In this document: piece by piece, positions 23,358 through 30,511 of the stretch
Layout of the letters: each line of letters starts with the position of its first letter
Position numbering within the stretch: the stretch's first letter is position 1
Assembly: GCA_910585725.1 (NCBI GenBank)
Contig: CAJUFA010000037.1
Coordinates: forward strand, 1 to 30,511
Origin: an uncultured Dorea sp.
Lineage (GTDB): Bacteria > Bacillota > Clostridia > Lachnospirales > Lachnospiraceae
Direction: 5' to 3'
Length of the DNA: 30,511 bases
Program-made: the position numbers and the translations under genes
The notes under the pieces: generated by a model
What the model saw: only the letters and a program-made list of their open reading frames with translations
Told to the model about the DNA's origin: nothing
Databases searched by the model: none

Positions 23358-23437
23358 AAGAACCGGAATCAGTGAATGTACTTTCAGACACGAAGAGATT
23401 CCGAGAGTATATATGAGAAACAGGAGGAAGAGAAAAG

Positions 23438-24319
23438 ATGCATAAAATAGGTTTTATAGGGGTCGGAATCATGGGTAAATCCATGGTACGCAATCTGATG
23501 AAGGCCGGATTTGAACTCCATATCTACGCCAGGACGAGGGCAAAAGTGGAAGATGTGATCGGCGAGGGAGCGGTCTTTCATGAGTCTATAAAGGATTGCG
23601 TGGAGGATTGCGACGCGGTGATAACGATCGTGGGATTCCCGCAGGATGTAGAGGAAGTGTATTTCGATACGGAAAATATCCTGGAGAGCGCGAAGAAGGG
23701 CGCATATTTGATTGATATGACGACTACGAGTCCGATGCTTGCCAAGAAGATTGCAGAAGCCGGGAAAGAGAGGGGGTATCGTGTGTTGGATGCGCCTGTG
23801 ACAGGCGGGGACGGCGGGGCAAAAGCCGGAACATTATCCATACTTGTGGGCGGCGGCAAAGAGGACTACGAAGCTTGTATGCCGCTGTTTCAGGCGATGG
23901 GAACCAATATCAATTACCAGGGAGACGCCGGATGCGGACAGCATGCCAAGCTTGCGAACCAGATCATGATTGCGGGGGCTTTATCCGGAGTCTGCGAGGC
24001 TCTGACATATGCGAAAGCCAAGGGGCTCGATCTTCAGGTGCTTTTGGATTCCGTATCGACAGGAGCGGCAGGGAGTAAGCAGCTTGACACTTTTGGGCCG
24101 AAGATTCTTGCCGAAGACTATGCGCCGGGCTTCTTTATGAAGCATTTTATCAAGGATATGAAGCTTGCCCTTACGGAAGCAAATATGAGCGGATTGTCTT
24201 TGGATGTGCTGAGCCAGGCGCTGGCGAATTATGAGGAGCTGGCCGCGGAAGGTCATGGCGATCTCGGAACACAGGCGCTTATGAAGTATTATGAAGAGAC
24301 GGTTTGTGAAGAAGAGTAG
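23438..24319 (+). CDS. Beta-hydroxyacid dehydrogenase (GarR/GlxR-like)
   Basis: 293 residues. The NAD(P)-binding Rossmann motif GFIGVGIMGKSMVRNL is at residues 5-20. The substrate-binding DAPVTGGDGGAKAGTLSILVGG fits tartronate semialdehyde and 3-hydroxyisobutyrate reductases, and the catalytic Lys171 lies in HAKLANQIMIAG. It reduces or oxidises a 3-hydroxy acid; 2-hydroxy-3-oxopropionate is the closest family assignment but the substrate is not certain. ATG 23438 follows AGGAGGAAGAGAAAAG, an excellent ribosome site. It lies 35 bases ahead of methylglyoxal synthase, which might place it in three-carbon aldehyde metabolism (inference). Confidence 0.9.
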   Translation: MHKIGFIGVGIMGKSMVRNLMKAGFELHIYARTRAKVEDVIGEGAVFHESIKDCVEDCDAVITIVGFPQDVEEVYFDTENILESAKKGAYLIDMTTTSPMLAKKIAEAGKERGYRVLDAPVTGGDGGAKAGTLSILVGGGKEDYEACMPLFQAMGTNINYQGDAGCGQHAKLANQIMIAGALSGVCEALTYAKAKGLDLQVLLDSVSTGAAGSKQLDTFGPKILAEDYAPGFFMKHFIKDMKLALTEANMSGLSLDVLSQALANYEELAAEGHGDLGTQALMKYYEETVCEEE

Positions 24320-24354
24320 GATCAAATATGAATACAATAAAAGGAGAGAAAAAA

Positions 24355-24831
24355 ATGGCGAATGATAATTATGTAACATTTGAGATCGGAAAGACGAAGC
24401 ATATTGCGCTGGTAGCGCATGACGGTAAGAAGAGGGAACTGGTGGAGTGGTGCGACAGGAATAAGGAGATCCTGAAAGGGCATTTCTTATGCGGAACAGG
24501 TACTACGGCCAGATTGATCGCGGAGAAGACAGGACTTCCGGTGAAAGGGTATAACAGCGGTCCTCTTGGCGGAGATCAGCAGATCGGCGCTAAGATCGTC
24601 GAGGGTCAGATTGATTTCATGATTTTCTTATGGGATCCGTTAGAGGCTCAGCCTCATGATCCGGATGTGAAGGCGCTGCTTCGAATCGCGGTTGTATATG
24701 ATATTCCTATCGCGAATAATCTGGCGACTGCAGATTTCATGCTGAATTCTAAGTACATGGAGGGAACCTACGACCGGAGAGTGCAGAATTTCAATAAGAC
24801 GGTACAGGAACGCGTAGAGCAGATGAAGTAA
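24355..24831 (+). CDS. mgsA: Methylglyoxal synthase
   Basis: 158 residues from ATG 24355, which follows AAAAGGAGAGAAAAAA; an in-frame ATG at 24328 is less likely. It converts dihydroxyacetone phosphate to methylglyoxal and phosphate, a bypass that frees phosphate. Family motifs are intact: ALVAHDGKKRELVEW, the phosphate-binding GTGTTARLI, SGPLGGDQQIGAKIVEGQ with the catalytic Asp in GGDQQ, and FLWDPLEAQPHDPDVKALLRIA. The C-terminal IANNLATADF is also typical. Last gene of the plus-strand run that starts at ppk; a terminator follows. Confidence 0.96.
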   Translation: MANDNYVTFEIGKTKHIALVAHDGKKRELVEWCDRNKEILKGHFLCGTGTTARLIAEKTGLPVKGYNSGPLGGDQQIGAKIVEGQIDFMIFLWDPLEAQPHDPDVKALLRIAVVYDIPIANNLATADFMLNSKYMEGTYDRRVQNFNKTVQERVEQMK

Positions 24832-24930
24832 GTCAGATTTTCTTCTGCAGACAGCGAAAACGAAGGGCCGATATGTATATAAGTATGCCCGGTTGGTTTG
24901 CTGATCATGAAAATAAAGGGTATAGATCGT

Positions 24931-24964
24931 AAGACTGGGCATTTATAAGTAACCCAGTCTTTTT
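24931..24964 (+). terminator. Intrinsic terminator after mgsA
   Basis: AAGACTGGG (24931-24939) pairs with CCCAGTCTT (24953-24961), a 9-bp stem with a 13-base loop, followed by TTT. It separates the metabolic run from the Wadjet operon. The 196-base gap to jetA otherwise shows no gene and no clear promoter. Confidence 0.85.
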
Positions 24965-25027
24965 AGTAAAGGCTTTGCAGTAAGAAGATATGGAGGAGAC
25001 GGAGATTCCGGATCGGAAGGAGAAACG

Positions 25028-26461
25028 GTGAACTTTTTTGACTATATTAAAAATGAAACTTTTTTCAAGCCATTATCCTTAAAGTATCACAGGATATACT
25101 ATGATTGTATTCAGATACTGATTGAAAAGACGAAGGAATTACCGGTATTGTATGAATCAGATGCGAAAGACAGTATAACGGTTTATCTTAAGAATACAGG
25201 GTATGCGTCGCTGCAGAGCAGCCGTGAGCTTACTGCAGAAGATGCGGCGGCAGAAGATATCGACGCCTGGCTGCAGGCGCCGGAGATTCTTTTTTTGTTC
25301 CGTGAGTGCGGGTGGCTGCTCCCGCGTGAGCTTGGACGGAACGGAGAGTACGTGGTGAATATTGCCGCCGACTGCAGGCGGTTTATGGATTTCTTGAGGA
25401 AGATGACGGAGAAGACCGGCGAGGGACTGATGTCAAACCGGATATTTTCTATGTATGAGATCATGAAGTCTGCGTTTGACGAAGATTCGGTGCGCAGGAA
25501 AAGACCCTACACCAATATCCTGGTTCCTTTGATTGATAATGAGACGGAATTAAAGAATGAACTTGCAGATCTGAAGGACAGTATTTCAGGCATTATGAAG
25601 GCCGTGATCGTATTTCAGGATATCAATAGTTTCGGTCAGTTCATAATGAGGGACGAGATGTTAGACCGTTTTTTCAGCGAATATTTTTTTATCAAGAATA
25701 ACGGATTAATTCCTACGCAGCTCTCATACATAAAGGGAAAGTTACGGGTACTCAGGCAGGGAGAGATGTGCGGTGAGATGGTCAAAGAATGTTCCGGGAA
25801 ACTGCAGATGTCTTATGAGGACGCCCAGGAACGCGTCGAAGGTTATTTTGCGGAATTACAGCATTTCCTCAGTGTGGAATATGAATCGACTATGGAATTG
25901 ATAGACGGCAGGATCAATAATTATTATAATCTTGCAAATACGAGAATTATGCTGATGGCGAGCAATGGCGTCAGGTTAGAGGCTGCAATCAATGATTTCC
26001 TGAACAGAGTATCAAAGATGCCGGAAGAAAAGCAGGAGACCGCGATGAAAAGGGCGGCGGACTGCGCGCGTGTTACTAACCAGAGATATATCGGATATAA
26101 GTCATTCGAGAAGAAGAAGCGATTGAAGAACGAGGGAGAGAATATCGGACTTGCGGCGAAAGAACTGTCGGAAGAAGAGAAGCTGGCGCAGACAGAGAAT
26201 CTCTTTAAGAGCGCTCCGAACCGATATTCCGTAGATCGGGTAAGTAATTTCCTTGACGTACAGTTAGGAAATAAGGAGAAGTTAATCGTTAAGGAGAAAC
26301 AGCTTCGGGAAAAAGAAGAAATACTGATGTATGCGGCGGCGATGATCTATGCGAAGAATGAGGAATTTCCATATGAAATCCGGCTTTCGGATGATATGGT
26401 GAAGACAGAATTTGCCGATATCACGAACATGACGGTGACCAGGACATCGCCGCATGAATAG
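25028..26461 (+). CDS. jetA: Wadjet anti-plasmid system protein JetA (DUF5716-type)
   Basis: 477 residues from GTG 25028 with CGGAAGGAGAAACG upstream. It starts with FFDYIKNETFFKPLSLKYHRIYYDCIQILIEK and is largely helical, with no membrane segments. Size, context and the N-terminal pattern fit the DUF5716 JetA of type III Wadjet. In this family JetA is the kleisin-like subunit that joins JetC and JetB into an SMC-like loop-extruding complex. Assignment rests mostly on the gene order jetA-jetB-jetC. The start of jetB overlaps or lies 13 bases past the end. Confidence 0.85.
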   Translation: MNFFDYIKNETFFKPLSLKYHRIYYDCIQILIEKTKELPVLYESDAKDSITVYLKNTGYASLQSSRELTAEDAAAEDIDAWLQAPEILFLFRECGWLLPRELGRNGEYVVNIAADCRRFMDFLRKMTEKTGEGLMSNRIFSMYEIMKSAFDEDSVRRKRPYTNILVPLIDNETELKNELADLKDSISGIMKAVIVFQDINSFGQFIMRDEMLDRFFSEYFFIKNNGLIPTQLSYIKGKLRVLRQGEMCGEMVKECSGKLQMSYEDAQERVEGYFAELQHFLSVEYESTMELIDGRINNYYNLANTRIMLMASNGVRLEAAINDFLNRVSKMPEEKQETAMKRAADCARVTNQRYIGYKSFEKKKRLKNEGENIGLAAKELSEEEKLAQTENLFKSAPNRYSVDRVSNFLDVQLGNKEKLIVKEKQLREKEEILMYAAAMIYAKNEEFPYEIRLSDDMVKTEFADITNMTVTRTSPHE

Positions 26462-26474
26462 AAAGGGCATATCT

Positions 26475-27122
26475 ATGAGCGATTTCAGTTTTATGAAAAA
26501 GATGAGCGACGAAGACGCGTATTTATTCAAGCGGTGTATCCGTAAGATGTTGGAGACAACATTTATCGTGGCCGATAAGGACGAGAAATTATATGACTTC
26601 ATAGCGTCGGAGTCGAACCAGTATGACGTCAATGCTTATCTGGCGGCAATCGGATATAAAGTCGTGGTGGAAGAACGGATGAAGATAGCGATGCTCCAGC
26701 AGGCGGACGAGGACGTGGAGACCGTAGGGTTAAAAAGAATTAACCTGTACCGCTTCGATTCAAAACAGATGAAACTATTACTGGTGCTTTGGCTCTTGTT
26801 TCTGGAACGTATAGGGTATGCGGATTCCGTGTATGTAACGGTGGGAGATATTATTGATAAATGTAAGATCTATCAGGTCGATATGAAACCGGCAGAGTTC
26901 AAAGATGCATACCGTGTGTTTAAAAGATTCAGTCTGGTAGATTACAGCGATGATATCGGGACGGAAGAAGGGAAAGTCCGGCTGTATCCGTCGCTGCAGT
27001 TTTGCATGGATATCGGGCAGTTGAAGCGTGTTATGGACGAATATGCCGCGGAAGAAACCAAAGAAGCGGGGGCGGAAGAAGGGTTGGAGGAAGAGCCGGA
27101 AAGCGAGGATATGGATGAATAA
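26475..27122 (+). CDS. jetB: Wadjet protein JetB (DUF4194-type)
   Basis: 215 residues from ATG 26475 (MSDFSFMKK...), preferred over ATG 26454 because GAAAGGG lies 8 bases upstream; the earlier start would overlap jetA by 8 bases. A winged-helix-rich small protein (FDSKQMKLLLVLWLLFLERIGYADSVYVTVGDIIDKC and later KDAYRVFKRFSLVDY). It resembles the KITE-like subunit of SMC/MukBEF-type complexes (DUF4194). The C-terminal ~25 residues are a Glu-rich tail. The stop overlaps the jetC start by 8 bases, indicating coupled translation. Confidence 0.85.
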   Translation: MSDFSFMKKMSDEDAYLFKRCIRKMLETTFIVADKDEKLYDFIASESNQYDVNAYLAAIGYKVVVEERMKIAMLQQADEDVETVGLKRINLYRFDSKQMKLLLVLWLLFLERIGYADSVYVTVGDIIDKCKIYQVDMKPAEFKDAYRVFKRFSLVDYSDDIGTEEGKVRLYPSLQFCMDIGQLKRVMDEYAAEETKEAGAEEGLEEEPESEDMDE

Positions 27123-30100
27123 AACGGTCTTACGGAAGATACATCTGGTGAACTGGTATGGATTCGGCAATGAGACGATCCCTGTCTCGGAAGGTCTGAC
27201 TTTGATATCCGGTGAAAATGAATGCGGGAAATCAACGATACTGGATGCAGTCAAATATGCGTATACGGGGGATACACAGTTTAATAAGGCGACGAGCGGC
27301 TACAATACCGGAGTTGGGAAGAGAAATCTCCTGTCTTATACCCGGTGTCTGATAGACGCCAGCGCCGGGATCTATGCAAGGCCGGCGGATGAGATACCGG
27401 TTGTGTATACACATATTGCATTGGAGTACTATGATCAGATAAATGAGAACCCCTTTGTATTGGGCGTGGTGATCGAAACGGCTGTTACCGACATTCGCGG
27501 AACCCACTGGTACGCGGCGGACGGAAAGACGATGGAGGAGCTTGTATTTGTATATGAAGAGGATGCCGTCAGAAAACCTTACGACGCGTCCGGTTTCCAG
27601 AAGAGAAACGGCGTGCAGATGAAGAATAAAAAAGAGGGCATTACTTTATTCATGCAGATGGTGGGGCTTAGACTGCCGTTTCAGGAGGTGCCGAAGTACC
27701 AGAGAAAGCTCAGAAATATCATGGCGTATAATCCTGCGGCAAAGATTCAGGAATTTATTAAGGAGTCTGTGCTGGAAGAGCATGATGTGAATTTTGATAA
27801 GTTGAAAGAGGCGAAGAAGAATATCGAGCTGATTAACGGAAGCCTGGAACAGATCAATCAGGAACTGCAGGATTTAGATTCTATTTTAGCAGATTTTGAT
27901 GAACGTGACAGGAAAGCCTTTCGATTGAAGGTCGACGATATTAAGATCAAATATAAGAAACTCGTCCAATATCAACAGGAGATTAAGGAGACGGAAGGGT
28001 TCATCCGGGAAGGTGCGGTTACATGTGAAGCTTTGGAGAAAGCGATTCAGGAACAGGGCAGGAAGATTGAGGAGGCCGACCTGAATTATTCCGAGACAAA
28101 AGAAGCTCTCCGCAAATTGGATGTGTCGAAGGCGATCAGCGCGTCGGAGCAGATGATTCGTACCTATGAAGCACAATTAACTGTTCTGGAGAAAGAAAAG
28201 GAGAATCTGGAAAAGTTTCAGAAACGAATGCAGGAAGTTACCGTACAGTTAATCGAAGCGGGGACGGCGGCGGAGGATGCCGGGGCGATAGGTCTGCTTA
28301 GTTCCAGGGAAGTTGGCGCGGCAGAAAAACAAAAGTTTATCGATTCTTTCAAAGAAGAGATACGAAGACGCCGCGACCGTCTGATCGAAGCCAGGACGCT
28401 GCTCAGGGAAGAGTTAAAGGACGTCCAGAAAGACTGGATTGAGCAGACCGGAATTATCGAAAACTGTACGAAGAACCGATCGGATTTTTCTCATGTACAG
28501 GAGCAATCGGAGCTGTTAAAGGAAATCAACCGTGAGTTCAGGAGAAAGGGAATTCGAGACGAGGCGCATATGGCGTGCGAATATGTGGTGGAGATTAGGG
28601 ATGAGGATTGGAGAGACGCCATAGAAACGTTCCTGGGGATTCATCGTTATGCGATTATCGTTGCGCCCTCTTCTTTTGACGCGGCAAACGCCGTGTTAGA
28701 CCGGTCAAAGCATCGTTATGTAGAATTGGTGAATACAAAAAGGCTGATGAAAAGAAAGACGGAGTGTGTAGAGGATTCCGTATTTTACTATCTGAATATT
28801 CAGAATGAGACGGCGGCAGAGTATTTTAAATTCTGGCTTGGAAGGATTCATGCGGTAGATATTGCAGACGTGCAGATGTATGATAACGCCATGTCCAGAG
28901 AAGGAAAACTTGCCCGTAATATGGCGGTTACCTATATGAATACAGGAAGGATAAAGAATTACTGCCTGGGAAGCGAGGCGGTGGAATTAAATCGGAAAAC
29001 CGCCGAGAAGAAGTTGAAAGAACTGGAAATCAGGGAGAAAGAGATCTTCGCTGAGCAAAAGGGCTTACAGGAACGGTCCGAATATCTGCAGGCAAGCCTG
29101 GATTATTTTAAAGAGTTTAATCTGAATGCCCACAGGGAAGCGGAGAAAGCGGCGGCCGACTTAAGCGATGAGAGAGGCCGATATCAGGAATTATTGGAAG
29201 CACAGCGTCAGAACGAAGAATTTATGACGTTGAACGACCGTGTCTGTGAGTTGGGGAAACAGTTGGAGGATATGAAGAAAGCCCAGACTGAGAATCTGCA
29301 GAAAAAGACGATTCTGGAAACGACGATATCTCAGAAAGAAGAAAGCGTCAGGAAACTGAAAGCAGAAGAAGATAAGAAGAAAGCAGAGTTAGAAGAGGAG
29401 CGCGTCTCAAATCATTCGGCCATGGAGAAAGCCATCGAGGAATATGACGGTTATCTGGCGGACGCCAATCAGGGCGGCGGCCTGATGCAGCATGAATCGA
29501 AGCAGCGGATGGACCGAAGAGTCAGAGAACTGGAAGGAGATATCAGGGGGAAACAGCAGACTTATAACAACCGAAAGCAGGAGATTGATAAACTTCCGGC
29601 GGGGTTCGACTGTGAAGCCGCTTATCAGAAGAGAAGAGGCCGGATATGGATAGATAATCTGCAGGGAATACAGCAGAAACTTAAGGAACAGACGTTGACT
29701 TATGAGAGGATCTTTAAACGGGAATTTGTGCTCAGTATCTATGAAGCGGCAAAGGATGCGCGCAGCGATATATCGGAGATCAATAAGGAGCTGCAAAAGC
29801 TTCAGTTCTCTACCAAATACCAATTCGATGTAAAGTTATTGAATGATAACTCGGATTATGCGAAGATTCTTCGTTATGCAGAATACCTGCAGGAAACCAA
29901 TAATATGCTAGACGGACAGTTTTCATTTACAGGGCTTATGGGGTATGAGAATGATGAGGTCGAGATAAGGGAGAAGGAGATCCGGGATATTATTAATAAA
30001 ATTATCGATCAGAATGATATGACACAGATGAAGAGATTCGCGGATTATCGAAATTATATGAGTTATGAGATTATAATCAATAACGGCGAAGTAAAAGACG

Positions 30101-30426
30101 GAAAATTGTCAAAGCAGGTGGGGTATAACTCGGGAGCGGGAACGCAGATTCCATATACGCTGATCTTATCGGCGGCGCTGTCCATGCTTTACAATGTCAG
30201 AGTGAATTCTGTGCGCATGATTTTCATAGACGAACCGTTTGAGAAGATGAGCGACCATAATATCAAACTGATGCTGGATTTCTTTAAAAATCAGCGGTTC
30301 CAGGTGATCTTCTGCGCGCCGCCTAACAAATTAGAATCCATAGGCAGCGAATGCGGTGTGATCATACCGGTTCTCAAAGTAAGTAATGATAATATGCAGA
30401 TAGGAAAGGTAAAATTCCATGCATAA
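27115..30426 (+). CDS. jetC: Wadjet protein JetC (SMC-like ATPase)
   Basis: 1103 residues from ATG 27115, which overlaps jetB by 8 bases; upstream in-frame starts lie within jetB and are unlikely. The N-terminal ATPase half has Walker A GENECGKST (33-41). Long coiled coils cover about 260-450 and 630-880, flanking a hinge-like domain (about 490-560, EDWRDAIETFLGIHRYAIIV). The C-terminal half has a signature-like SGAGTQ (1006-1011) and Walker B MIFIDEP (Asp1039, Glu1040). By family, JetABC extrudes DNA loops on small circular DNA and hands it to the nuclease JetD for cutting, protecting against plasmids. All ATPase motifs look intact. Confidence 0.9.
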   Translation: MNKTVLRKIHLVNWYGFGNETIPVSEGLTLISGENECGKSTILDAVKYAYTGDTQFNKATSGYNTGVGKRNLLSYTRCLIDASAGIYARPADEIPVVYTHIALEYYDQINENPFVLGVVIETAVTDIRGTHWYAADGKTMEELVFVYEEDAVRKPYDASGFQKRNGVQMKNKKEGITLFMQMVGLRLPFQEVPKYQRKLRNIMAYNPAAKIQEFIKESVLEEHDVNFDKLKEAKKNIELINGSLEQINQELQDLDSILADFDERDRKAFRLKVDDIKIKYKKLVQYQQEIKETEGFIREGAVTCEALEKAIQEQGRKIEEADLNYSETKEALRKLDVSKAISASEQMIRTYEAQLTVLEKEKENLEKFQKRMQEVTVQLIEAGTAAEDAGAIGLLSSREVGAAEKQKFIDSFKEEIRRRRDRLIEARTLLREELKDVQKDWIEQTGIIENCTKNRSDFSHVQEQSELLKEINREFRRKGIRDEAHMACEYVVEIRDEDWRDAIETFLGIHRYAIIVAPSSFDAANAVLDRSKHRYVELVNTKRLMKRKTECVEDSVFYYLNIQNETAAEYFKFWLGRIHAVDIADVQMYDNAMSREGKLARNMAVTYMNTGRIKNYCLGSEAVELNRKTAEKKLKELEIREKEIFAEQKGLQERSEYLQASLDYFKEFNLNAHREAEKAAADLSDERGRYQELLEAQRQNEEFMTLNDRVCELGKQLEDMKKAQTENLQKKTILETTISQKEESVRKLKAEEDKKKAELEEERVSNHSAMEKAIEEYDGYLADANQGGGLMQHESKQRMDRRVRELEGDIRGKQQTYNNRKQEIDKLPAGFDCEAAYQKRRGRIWIDNLQGIQQKLKEQTLTYERIFKREFVLSIYEAAKDARSDISEINKELQKLQFSTKYQFDVKLLNDNSDYAKILRYAEYLQETNNMLDGQFSFTGLMGYENDEVEIREKEIRDIINKIIDQNDMTQMKRFADYRNYMSYEIIINNGEVKDGKLSKQVGYNSGAGTQIPYTLILSAALSMLYNVRVNSVRMIFIDEPFEKMSDHNIKLMLDFFKNQRFQVIFCAPPNKLESIGSECGVIIPVLKVSNDNMQIGKVKFHA

Positions 30427-30511
30427 TAATAAGTATCTTTTATAGGTAGTATTGAAGTATATGACAGAACATAGATATATATAAAAGTAATGGAGTGTGT
30501 TACTTCATTAC
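30427..30511. other. AT-rich stretch after jetC; no jetD start seen
   Basis: 85 bases up to the window end. Only a 7-codon frame (from 30460) and an unsupported frame from 30490 to the end are present. It contains overlapping inverted repeats: AAGTAA (30485-30490) with TTACTT (30500-30505), and GTAATG (30487-30492) with CATTAC (30506-30511). The last ends exactly at the window edge. Confidence 0.6.

Noticed and set aside
1..30511. CRISPR arrays or tandem direct repeats
   Set aside because: Reading through the window I saw no regularly spaced direct repeats.

Overview
The window looks like a chromosomal segment of an anaerobic Gram-positive Clostridia bacterium, most likely Lachnospiraceae. 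The grounds are strong AGGAGG-type ribosome binding sites, moderate GC with AGA/CGG-rich Arg usage, a YtrA-type GntR/ABC module, serine recombinases with zinc ribbons, QueH, MgsA and a DUF5716-type Wadjet operon. The assignment rests on gene content and style, not on a search.

Layout. 1-73 is tRNA-Thr(CGU), followed by a terminator and an AT-rich orphan gene (241-1026). 1145-4459 is a GntR (YtrA-type) regulator, ABC ATPase and large permease operon with a TTGACA-N17-TACAAT promoter, a palindromic operator candidate and a terminator. 4713-8398 is a compact 3.68-kb integrated element. It carries a 47-aa small protein, a 616-aa large serine recombinase and three membrane or lipoprotein cargo genes. 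It sits inside a minus-strand NitT/TauT-type ABC permease gene, whose 5' part (8372-9088) and last 34 codons (4607-4711) lie on either side. Removing the element at its AA core dinucleotide restores one continuous reading frame of 265 codons; the matching ATPase gene is at 9081-9848.

10086-13407 holds queH (with a structured leader), argH and an aspartate-semialdehyde dehydrogenase gene. 13513-18228 is a minus-strand block: a DUF1905-like protein, a MATE exporter, a methyl-accepting chemotaxis protein and an orphan sugar-type solute-binding lipoprotein directly upstream of the chemoreceptor. 18447-24831 is a plus-strand run: polyphosphate kinase, topoisomerase III, a left-handed beta-helix protein, a beta-hydroxyacid dehydrogenase and methylglyoxal synthase, closed by a terminator. 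25028-30426 is a Wadjet-like anti-plasmid operon, jetA (DUF5716), jetB (DUF4194) and jetC (SMC-like ATPase). The expected nuclease gene jetD is not within the remaining 85 bases.

The main discovery candidate is the small serine-recombinase element. Its attachment sites, crossover dinucleotide, reconstructed attP symmetry and precise restorability of the interrupted transporter gene can all be read from the sequence. It could act as a reversible genetic switch on the transporter. Secondary candidates are the structured queH leader with mutually exclusive pairings near the Shine-Dalgarno, the solute-binding-protein/chemoreceptor operon, and the Wadjet operon.
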